Source: CAZQFS01 sp964592755 (lineage in GTDB: Bacteria; Hydrothermota; Tepidihabitantia; Tepidihabitantales; Tepidihabitantaceae). Taken from it: a stretch of DNA of 64,000 nt. A model generated the notes under the pieces. That model did no database searches. It saw only the letters and a program-made list of their open reading frames with translations, and had not been told where the DNA came from. Both the position numbers and the translations under genes were made by a program. Positions 30,132 to 36,786 of this stretch are shown here, piece after piece. The stretch's first letter is position 1. Each line of letters starts with the position of its first letter. The stretch lies in NCBI GenBank assembly GCA_964592755.1, contig CAZQFS010000001.1, forward strand, positions 1 through 64,000, given 5' to 3'.

Positions 30132-33028
30132 TCCGCGAACCGCGCCAGTATCTTGAGATTCTCGGGCGCTTCGTGTGAGGCTGTCTCCAGCGCAGACGAC
30201 ATGTCCTTGCGGCCTTCGGCTCCGTAGCCGAGAACCAGCTCCACTTTGAACGTTCCGTCTTCGGCGAGCGCACGATGCACGCCTTCCACCAGTTCGAGCG
30301 GCTTGAGCGAGTTCGTCTGTTTCACCTGTCCGATGGCGATGGTCACGGAACCGCCGCCCTTGAGGCTGCCCGAGACACTCAGGTTCAGCAGCGGGCTTTC
30401 GGCACCAAGGCCCGGCGCGAGCCCGACCATACTTCTCGCATCGGCCGGTGTCCTGGCCGTGAGCGTCAGTTCGACCAGTCGATAGGCGCACGCGAGCTCA
30501 ATCGCGGTCGGCCAGTCATACGCCACTTTAGGGCCTGCGGGCGGAGGCGGCGGCGGCGGCGGATTTGGGCCTGGGCCACTGGGGCTCGTCTTGTCCTCGC
30601 GCAGCCACTCCAGCGCGGCTTTGCTGTCGGTCGGCGCCACAAGCACGTCGTCGGCCAGCCGGATGTGAGAAAGGTCGAGCCGGTCAGAAAAGCGCCGTCG
30701 AGCACCAGGCTGGCCTGTGACGCAGCCTTTCTTGTCAAAGACTCTGCCGTCGGCCGTGCGCAGCACGAGCTTCCCAGCCTCGACCGCCCGCTGTATAGTG
30801 AGCCGCACAAACTTGTCGCCAGGAATCAGCTTCTCCAGGTTGGCCATCGCGAGCATGCGCTCCTGAACGCTCCTGATCTTGAACGTCTCGCCCGAGGCGT
30901 CCGCCGGTGTCGTGCCGGGTAGTACCTTGGTCATGAAGAAACCGGCTTCCAGCGACTCGTCGTCGCGGTAGATGAGCCCTTTGTCCTGCAGAAACCTGAG
31001 CAGATTGGCTTGCCCTTTGGCCTGCGCAGTCGTCTGGTGGTCCTCGGGCGCGAGCATCTCCTCGGTCAGGCGTAACACACGACCGCCGGGCAGGACGAGT
31101 CGGTCAAAGGCGCGGTAGCTCAGCACCCGCGACCGCTTGACGAGGTCGGGACGAATCCGCTTGAGCTGGTCTCGGATGTGCTTGTCCTGGTCGGATGGAG
31201 TAAGCTCTCGCTCAATCGAGTCGGCGGCGAGGTGTCGCTGCGCAAGTCGCATCGCATCGCCCAGCTTGTCCGGACTGGCACACACGGCCAGCACCGCATT
31301 GCGGTAGTTGCGCGGCATCGGCGCGGCAGGGTCAGCGGCGTCTTTCCACGCCAAGACTGCCTTGGCCGTCTCCTCGGTTTCGCACAGAACCAACTGAAGC
31401 TTCGCGTCGTCCGGGACGTCTCGAGGCCCGCGCGGCCAGGGTGCGAGCATGAACTGCGGCCCGCGGTAGAAAGCCTGCACGTCCGCCTGCACCTTGGCCC
31501 GCGCATCGGCAATGTCCGTCTTCTCGGCCCGCTCCTCAATGATGCGGTTGATGTTCGGCTCAAATTGAAACCGCCAGCGACCACCGGATGTCTGGTGAGT
31601 GTACCAGCACCGGCTGATGAGTCCGTCCAAAGCCTCTGACGGCTCGGGGCCGGCATCGTCGGGACGGAGCACCGTGAGTGTGACATCGGCCTGGTCGAAA
31701 CCGGTCAGCGCCTGCACCGGCAGGCTTTCCAGCAGCATCGCCGAGGCTACGCGGACGTGAACCCCGTCCGGCTTGTCGCCATCCAGCTCGCGCGCGTGAC
31801 CCATGATGTCCGCATTCACCACCGCCTTGAACTCGTCCACGTTCAATCTGCCCAGCAGGTCGTTCTGGATGCCGGGGTCGCTCCAGTTGATGTCACCAGC
31901 AGTGATCAGCGAAGGAGCTTCCTCTCGCTTGGCCACCTCGCGCAGCACCCGCGCGAACAACCGCAGTACGCCCCGGCTTTTCTGGAAGCTCTCGATGGCT
32001 CCCAGCACGTTCTGGGCCGTATCCACCAGCCGGGGATGAAACGGATAGCATTCGACCACGCGCTCGGCATACTTGGGAGTGAGCGCCTCTGCCGGTATCA
32101 ATCCCGGATGCTCTCGGGCCACGCGGCGGTAGGTATCAGCATACCGCGCCGAAGCCTTGTGCGCGGCCCGGCTGTCTATCGCCTCGAACAGGCGACGGTT
32201 TATCACCTTGGCGGTCTCGTTCTGAATCGGGTCGAAGCATGACGCCCGCCTCGCTTCGACTTCGTTCAACGCCTGCGCCGCGGCCATCGTCTTCGCCAAC
32301 GCCGCGGCCGGTTGCGCGTAGACCGGCTGGTTTCCCGGGTCGGTGGTAACCAGCACAGTCTGGGGCCGATTCGCAACCACGTTGATGAGGGTGTCCAGAA
32401 ACTTCAGGAGGCTGTTCCTCGGCTGGTCCCCTAGCGCTGCCATGTATTTTACCAACTCGTCCAGCAGGATGAGAACCGGCCCGTCCGGGAACATCCGCTC
32501 TATCAACGCTCCGTGTGGTTGCTTGACGACATCGTCCACCTCGGCGAAGTCGCGCGGCAGGCGGCGGCTGTTGAGCAGATACGCGAGTTCAGCCCAGAGG
32601 CTATGGGTCTTGACCGCGCCGTGTTCGGCGAAAATGGGGAGGCCGGCCTTGCCGACATCAACGGCGGCAACCGTCACTTTCCTGGGTCGCCCCGCCGCAG
32701 GTAGAAGGTCCGTGCCGAACGTGCTCTTCCCGATGTTGTTGGCAAGGTGATAAAGGGCAATCAACGCGTGGGTCTTGCCGCCGCCGAATCCGGTGCTGAG
32801 CCGGATAACCGCACCGGCTTCCTTGGGGTCGGCGAGGCGCGCAAACACCAGTTCGACAATGCGCTTCAGCTCCTTTGCCGGGTGCGTGTTTTGGATGAAG
32901 ACTCGGGGATTGGAGTAGACCTCAGGCGCTCTGCCTTCGACCACAGCGTCGAAATCCGCGCCGAATATGGCGTCGTCCAGTTCGCCTTTGAGAACTTCCG
33001 GCCGTGGCGTCCATGGTTTAGTCGGCAT
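30128..33028 (-). CDS. DUF499 (COG1483) AAA+ ATPase of a defence module
   Basis: This 966-residue ATPase has a P-loop near residue 84 (STGFGGGKTHALIALYHLA) and a Walker B near 189 (GPVLILLDELVKYM). The N-terminal PRPEVLKGEL and NTHPAKELKRIVELVF stretches are typical of DUF499. The C-terminal region includes a proline-rich linker (eight prolines near residue 835) and a small terminal domain. ATG at 33028 has AGGTGG six bases upstream. DUF499 ATPases occur beside DUF1156 methylases and SNF2 helicases in defence islands. It may occupy the role of BrxC/PglY, but that is inference. Confidence 0.85.
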   Translation of the reverse strand: MPTKPWTPRPEVLKGELDDAIFGADFDAVVEGRAPEVYSNPRVFIQNTHPAKELKRIVELVFARLADPKEAGAVIRLSTGFGGGKTHALIALYHLANNIGKSTFGTDLLPAAGRPRKVTVAAVDVGKAGLPIFAEHGAVKTHSLWAELAYLLNSRRLPRDFAEVDDVVKQPHGALIERMFPDGPVLILLDELVKYMAALGDQPRNSLLKFLDTLINVVANRPQTVLVTTDPGNQPVYAQPAAALAKTMAAAQALNEVEARRASCFDPIQNETAKVINRRLFEAIDSRAAHKASARYADTYRRVAREHPGLIPAEALTPKYAERVVECYPFHPRLVDTAQNVLGAIESFQKSRGVLRLFARVLREVAKREEAPSLITAGDINWSDPGIQNDLLGRLNVDEFKAVVNADIMGHARELDGDKPDGVHVRVASAMLLESLPVQALTGFDQADVTLTVLRPDDAGPEPSEALDGLISRCWYTHQTSGGRWRFQFEPNINRIIEERAEKTDIADARAKVQADVQAFYRGPQFMLAPWPRGPRDVPDDAKLQLVLCETEETAKAVLAWKDAADPAAPMPRNYRNAVLAVCASPDKLGDAMRLAQRHLAADSIERELTPSDQDKHIRDQLKRIRPDLVKRSRVLSYRAFDRLVLPGGRVLRLTEEMLAPEDHQTTAQAKGQANLLRFLQDKGLIYRDDESLEAGFFMTKVLPGTTPADASGETFKIRSVQERMLAMANLEKLIPGDKFVRLTIQRAVEAGKLVLRTADGRVFDKKGCVTGQPGARRRFSDRLDLSHIRLADDVLVAPTDSKAALEWLREDKTSPSGPGPNPPPPPPPPAGPKVAYDWPTAIELACAYRLVELTLTARTPADARSMVGLAPGLGAESPLLNLSVSGSLKGGGSVTIAIGQVKQTNSLKPLELVEGVHRALAEDGTFKVELVLGYGAEGRKDMSSALETASHEAPENLKILARFAE

Positions 33029-33076
33029 ATTCACCACCTGTTACGATAGACTTGTGAACATGAGCCAAGAGTGGCA

Positions 33077-33104
33077 ATCATAGGCTTGGGACAGACGAAG
33101 TCAA
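33077..33104 (-). promoter_or_regulatory. Promoter of the DUF499 operon
   Basis: Minus-strand TTGACT (33104-33099), 16 bases, TATGAT (33082-33077), then a leader of about 40 bases ending in a Shine-Dalgarno. Confidence 0.6.
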
Positions 33105-33129
33105 GCGACGAAGGTCAGTGGCCTTGTGA

Positions 33130-33228
33130 ACGAAGGGCCCAAGTGACGATGCGGAAGGCAAGGTCGCCGTCAAAGTCATCAACCACTACGGCGACGAAGT
33201 GCTGAAGGTTCTTCAAGTAGCCTGGTAG
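33130..33228 (+). pseudogene. C-terminal remnant of a lost gene
   Basis: After an in-frame TGA at 33127, the plus strand reads a clean 32-codon tail ending in VKVINHYGDEVLKVLQVAW and TAG, with no start codon. It looks like the C-terminus of a larger protein, possibly a methylase or nuclease, that was removed by recombination next to the DUF499 promoter. Confidence 0.4.
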
Positions 33229-33516
33229 CCGGACCGCGCCACACCCCTGATAAACGTATGTTTACATAGTACGTTGGCGATACGGGCTAAGTATAGGTTT
33301 AGCAATGTATTAGCTTAATGCCGGAGGTCGCGTTCTGGCCTTGATTTCAGGCCGACGCGATGTATGATTCCTCTGACGCAGGAGGGATGGCGAACCGGCC
33401 GCTGGGGCCGGGTGGCAGGGTCTTGCCTCTGTCATTGTCTCTGCTGAGTGTCTGCTTTCCCGGCGCGGGTAAGAGATGACCACCATCCCTTCAAGCGGCC
33501 GAAAGGTAGTTCGACG
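33229..33516 (+). other. AT-rich spacer upstream of the sigma-like gene
   Basis: No ORF is seen. The segment 33245-33330 is much richer in A and T than its surroundings (TATGTTTACATAG, AAGTATAGGTTTAGCAATG). It may hold the promoter of the following gene, but no pair of boxes is convincing. Confidence 0.3.
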
Positions 33517-34137
33517 ATGTCAGCAATCAAAAGGAACGGGAAGGATGTCACGGACGCCATTGGGCAGGTGCTCTCAGGCGACGTGGAGTCATATGAGCTG
33601 GTCTATAAGATGTGCGATGGCCGGCTGCGTTCGTTTATCGGCTCGCGTTTCAGGCACCTGGGCAGTGACTTCGTCGAGGAGGTCGCCGTCCGCACACACG
33701 AGCGTGCGCTTGAGAAGCTCGCCGAGTTCGACCCGGCCCGGGCCTGTTTCCAGACCTGGCTCAACTGGCAGTCGCGCCGGGTTGCGAGCCAGGTCATGGC
33801 CGAGTGGCGCGGGCCGCGTTTCACCGGTTTCGACGAGAAGCTGCACGCCCGGTACGTGCCGACGCTGGCGAGCCCGGAGGAGCTGCATGAGCGGCTTACC
33901 CGAGACGAGCTGGTCAGGCAGGAGTTCGCGGCATTGGACGCACAAGGCCGGCTGACCATGATGTACCACGACCTGCAAGGGTGGACGTTCAAGGCGACGG
34001 CCGCGGCCATGGGCATGACCGTGGGCAGTGTCCGGCGTCGGCGCGATAAGGCCATCAGGCATCTGCGCCGGAGGCTGGCGAAACACGGCGGCTTCATTTT
34101 TCCCGGCAAATCCGGCCGCCCGAGCCGTATAACATAG
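33517..34137 (+). CDS. ECF-type sigma factor-like protein
   Basis: This 206-residue protein has a sigma70 region 2-like part (LVYKMCDGRLRSFIGSRFRH, then DFVEEVAVRTHERALEKLAEF and a WLNWQSRRVASQ segment) and a region 4 helix-turn-helix (WTFKATAAAMGMTVGSVRRRR). The start is ATG 33517 with GAAAGG ten bases upstream. No anti-sigma gene is adjacent. A type C island small protein follows 150 bases downstream and may be a target. It could instead be a general RNA polymerase accessory factor. Confidence 0.72.
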   Translation: MSAIKRNGKDVTDAIGQVLSGDVESYELVYKMCDGRLRSFIGSRFRHLGSDFVEEVAVRTHERALEKLAEFDPARACFQTWLNWQSRRVASQVMAEWRGPRFTGFDEKLHARYVPTLASPEELHERLTRDELVRQEFAALDAQGRLTMMYHDLQGWTFKATAAAMGMTVGSVRRRRDKAIRHLRRRLAKHGGFIFPGKSGRPSRIT

Positions 34138-34166
34138 TGAGGGCGAGGGCAACGTACCTCGACCAC

Positions 34167-34282
34167 TGTTCTTTCACAATCGGGAAGGACGGGATACCCG
34201 CAGCGCGGCGCCGGGATGACCGGCAGCCCGGTACCCGGTGCTCGCGCTGCGGCGTGCGGCAACTACCGCTGAAGGAGGTGAT
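34167..34282 (+). promoter_or_regulatory. Structured leader of type C gene: boxA-like element, hairpin, extended Shine-Dalgarno
   Basis: TGTTCTTTCACAA at 34167-34179 resembles the boxA antitermination element (TGCTCTTTAACAA). A hairpin at 34200-34250 has 8-bp outer arms (GCAGCGCG with CGCGCTGC) and a nested GCCGGG/CCCGGT stem. The Shine-Dalgarno at 34272-34282 (AAGGAGGTGAT) is complementary to the 16S tail over eleven bases. The copy at 52028-52138 has the same order of elements. Confidence 0.55.
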
Positions 34283-34286
34283 TCAC

Positions 34287-34661
34287 ATGCCAATCGACCC
34301 CGCAAGACGAATCGCGAAGTGGAACGCCAAGTTCAACACTGAGCGCGTCAAGGGCGCACTCGACGACATGCGTCCGGCCATGCTCGCGAACGTTCAGGCC
34401 GTGTTCCCTCTGCTGGCCGCGATGGAGCTGGAGGTGAAGCAGGTACTGGACCTGGCCGGTGTCTCGGTCGCGCTGTACGCGAGTTACCTCGCGTTTGGCC
34501 GCGAGCTGTTCCGGATTACCCGGAACGGAATGTCCGGCGAGTCGGCCGCGATTGAGGCGGAGCTGCTCATCGTGAAATGGGTGGCCCGCGGCCTGACGCG
34601 CAGCGTGCTGGAGAACATCCGCACCGGCGTGTTCAACATCGCGCCGCCTTCATCGCCGTAA
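34287..34661 (+). CDS. Island small-protein family, type C (copy 1)
   Basis: This 124-residue protein of unknown function has the same length as the copy at 52146-52520. Shared features are a basic RRIAKW start, QVKQVLDLAG-type segment, YLAFGRELFRI, EAELLIVKWVARGL and VFNIAP at the end. The first 90 residues differ at more than half of positions from copy 2, yet the last 33 are identical. The YL-x-F-x-REL and KW-x-x-RGL core links it to types A and B. The near-ideal Shine-Dalgarno predicts strong translation. Confidence 0.8.
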   Translation: MPIDPARRIAKWNAKFNTERVKGALDDMRPAMLANVQAVFPLLAAMELEVKQVLDLAGVSVALYASYLAFGRELFRITRNGMSGESAAIEAELLIVKWVARGLTRSVLENIRTGVFNIAPPSSP

Positions 34662-34682
34662 GGCGAAGCAAAGGACAACGGC
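34566..34682 (+). repeat. 117-bp near-identical repeat shared with 52425-52540 (copy 1)
   Basis: It covers the last 96 bases of the type C gene and 21 bases beyond the stop. Compared with 52425-52540 it has one substitution and one inserted A. It includes a CGCC-GTAA-GGCG hairpin whose GNRA-type loop contains the stop codon. Confidence 0.9.
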
Positions 34683-34719
34683 TGACGGCTCACGGCTGTC
34701 GGCCGGATGAAGAAGGCCA

Positions 34720-34755
34720 GCGGGCGGCAGAGCGCGCGGCAGCTCTGCCGTCCGC
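34720..34755 (+). terminator. Intrinsic terminator after type C copy 1
   Basis: A 14-bp stem with one G.U (34720-34733 with 34742-34755), 8-base loop, followed by TTTCTG. A similar CGGCAGAG/CTCTGCCG stem follows copy 2. Confidence 0.7.
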
Positions 34756-34946
34756 TTTCTGTCAGACCCGGCCGCGGGTCGCCTGGCTGCCCGGTCACGG
34801 CGAGCTCGTACGTCAGCATTCGGCGGCCGAAGCAAGTGCTTGCCTCCTCGGTCACGTCCCTTAGCCTTGACTCGTCCGGAAAGCAACCCGGCCGCCCTGA
34901 CAACGCACAGACGGGTCCTGGTTCCCGGAGTTCCATGCGTGACACC

Positions 34947-34963
34947 GCGGGTTCGAATCCAGC
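34947..34963 (+). other. tRNA T-arm-like remnant
   Basis: GCGGG-TTCGAAT-CCAGC has the T-loop sequence of a tRNA and a stem with one mismatch. No matching acceptor, D-arm or anticodon arm is found upstream, so it is a fragment. Integrated elements often leave such tRNA 3' pieces. The rest of the 34756-35157 spacer shows nothing else. Confidence 0.35.
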
Positions 34964-35157
34964 CCGGTGCGCTGGACCAATCCGCCCGAAGGTTCAGGAG
35001 TGAGGCTGCGCCGTAAGACGCTCAGGCTTGTGTTTGGGCTTGAGCTAGCCGGCCACGCCGCCGGCATCAGCCGGGCGAAATGGGTGGCTGGCGGTCACGA
35101 TATTGACAGATGGCAGTTAAGTAGTGCGTCCCCGGGATACCGGTTGTGTGACGGGAA

Positions 35158-35403
35158 CTAGTGCGTGTCGAGCAGGCGCTCGACGTCGACGCCGGGGAAT
35201 TCCCGCTGAAAGCGGGCGTATTCCCGGCTGAGGAGCTTCATGCCTTCCAGCACAGGCCGCAGGTTTCGGGCGTACTTCGGATACCGGGCGAGAAACGCCT
35301 CGATGTCCGGGTTCTTTCCGGCCCGCTCGGCCTGGATGAACATCTCCATGGCATCAAGATCGCCATGGCTGGGGACGCGGCGCTCGCTAGAGCTGCGCTT
35401 CAC
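35158..35403 (-). CDS. Small protein downstream of an ECF sigma factor
   Basis: This 81-residue protein (EMFIQAERAGKNPDIEAFLA then RYPKYARNLRPVLEGMKLL) resembles the short helical segment found at the N-terminus of some bacterial Ser/Thr kinases and ECF-associated proteins (x-FL-x-RYP). There is no membrane segment and no zinc motif. It lies 90 bases downstream of the sigma gene on the same strand, so it may be a soluble regulator of that factor. Confidence 0.55.
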   Translation of the reverse strand: MKRSSSERRVPSHGDLDAMEMFIQAERAGKNPDIEAFLARYPKYARNLRPVLEGMKLLSREYARFQREFPGVDVERLLDTH

Positions 35404-35493
35404 ATCTCGCTCCGCTGCTTGGTCTCGATGCAGTGCCTGTGCAGGCCGTACCTCCCATAAGAAACGATGATGCCTGTATAGAGATCACTGCTA

Positions 35494-36135
35494 CTAGGCT
35501 CGGCCTGAGAAATGGAAGCGTTTGTCGAGACGCTTCATTCCCTTCAGGCCCCGCTTGACGGCACGTTTCGCCTGAGACTCCGAGCATCTCAGGCGCTTTG
35601 CCGTCTTGGGGAACGAGCGGCCCATCATGCAGTGAAGGATGACGCAGAAGCGCTCCAGGCGCGGCAGGCACAGAAGCGCCTGCCACAGCCTGTCCTTCTT
35701 GGCCTTCTCTGCAAGGATGTCTGTCGGGTCCTGGCCCTCGTCGGTGGCTGGAACCAGTCCGGGTAACTGGTCTTCGGTACCATCGTCCTCGCCTATCGGG
35801 GCTGGCGTCGCTCCCTGCTCCCGCAGCACGTCCACGGCTCGGTGGGATGCGATTCCCATCAGCCAGGAACGGAAAGGCCATTGCTGCTTCGGTCTGCGGC
35901 GACGCGTTCGGCGTAGTAGCCTTCGCTTCCGAGTCGGCTTCCACTTGGGATTGAAGGACGCCAGGTCCTCGTAGGCTTGGACGAACGTGCGCTGGACAGC
36001 CTCCTCGACAAGCGTCGGCTCGTAGACAGTGCGCGACACCTTCGAGTAGACCAAGCGCTGGTACCGTTTGACCAGTATCTCGAACAGCTCCGTCTCCCCG
36101 GCGAGAACCCTTCGGACGATTTCGACGTCGTCCAT
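35494..36135 (-). CDS. ECF sigma factor
   Basis: This 213-residue protein has region 2 (LFEILVKRYQRLVYSKVSR, VEEAVQRTFVQAYEDLASF, then FRSWLMGIASHRAVD) and region 4 (LPRLERFCVILHCM, then SFPKTAKRLRCSESQAKRAV). A basic insertion RKRRLLRRTRRRRPKQQ separates regions 2.2 and 2.3/2.4, which is uncommon. AGGAGG lies seven bases before the ATG. A tandem ATGTAAC repeat upstream may be its own target. The regulon is unknown. Confidence 0.82.
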   Translation of the reverse strand: MDDVEIVRRVLAGETELFEILVKRYQRLVYSKVSRTVYEPTLVEEAVQRTFVQAYEDLASFNPKWKPTRKRRLLRRTRRRRPKQQWPFRSWLMGIASHRAVDVLREQGATPAPIGEDDGTEDQLPGLVPATDEGQDPTDILAEKAKKDRLWQALLCLPRLERFCVILHCMMGRSFPKTAKRLRCSESQAKRAVKRGLKGMKRLDKRFHFSGRA

Positions 36136-36188
36136 CGCTTAGCCTCCTAGGATGAGGATACAGGACTGAGGGTTCTGATAGGGGAGGG

Positions 36189-36206
36189 ATGTAACGGCGA
36201 TGTAAC
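36189..36206 (-). promoter_or_regulatory. Tandem GTTACAT motif upstream of the ECF sigma gene
   Basis: On the minus strand GTTACAT-CGCC-GTTACAT occurs about 60 bases before the start codon. Direct repeats eleven bases apart (one helical turn) suggest a regulator site or an autoregulated promoter. Confidence 0.4.
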
Positions 36207-36366
36207 ATAATGCACCTCAAGGCTTTAGACCAGGCACGGTGGCCAGCCGCGGTGCCTGGGTCAGGGGGTGCGAAGCACGTCATCATAGTCGCCGTTGCCT
36301 ATGGTGCGGGTTCGAACGGAAAACCGTTCGCGGAAAATGCTGTTGGTGCGCGGACTGTGCTCACGG

Positions 36367-36786
36367 CTACCTGGCAGCGCGGCCGACACGGGCCAGCAAG
36401 TCATCAAGCTCAATGCCGGACTTGTAGAAGATGGCGTCTTCGGGCACGCCCAGTGCCGTCAGTTGCTCTGGCAGGTTTGCGTCCGCGCTCTTGGCCGTAT
36501 ATACCAGTACCTCGGCAAGCTGGTTCCTGGCTCCGAACTTTCCGGCCCGCAGGTCGCGCAAGAGCACAATCCCGGTGGTGTTTCCGTCGTTGGTTTCGGT
36601 CTTCGTGTAGTACGGCGCGTAGGGGATCATGATGTCCAGAATGATGAAACCAAAGTCCCTACCCTTGAGCGCGGCGGCTGCCTTGTCGGGAGTGCATTCG
36701 AACTCGACAGTGTGCCCCTGCCCTTCCAGCAACTTCTGCAGCCCTTCCATACCCAGCTTGTCGTCGTCAATCATCAGGATTCTCAT
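36367..36786 (-). CDS. Single-domain response regulator
   Basis: This 139-residue receiver protein has no output domain. It shows MRILMIDDDKLGMEG (acidic pocket), FGFIILDIMIPYAPYY (phospho-acceptor Asp near residue 50), VLVYTAKSAD (Thr switch) and the conserved Lys in IFYKSG. A 14-residue insertion (TKTETNDGNTTG) follows the phosphorylation site. ATG at 36786 overlaps the kinase stop (ATGA), so the pair is coupled. It must act by protein contact, for example on the kinase or another partner. Confidence 0.88.
   Translation of the reverse strand: MRILMIDDDKLGMEGLQKLLEGQGHTVEFECTPDKAAAALKGRDFGFIILDIMIPYAPYYTKTETNDGNTTGIVLLRDLRAGKFGARNQLAEVLVYTAKSADANLPEQLTALGVPEDAIFYKSGIELDDLLARVGRAAR

Noticed and set aside
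22343..33028. Firm BREX or DISARM assignment
   Set aside because: PglZ, BrxA/BrxF and the DrmA/DrmB pair are not encoded in the window, so only resemblance of single components is claimed.
34662..34760. Integron attC site after the type C gene
   Set aside because: No RYYYAAC/GTTRRRY core pair or integrase gene was found; the structure fits an ordinary terminator hairpin.
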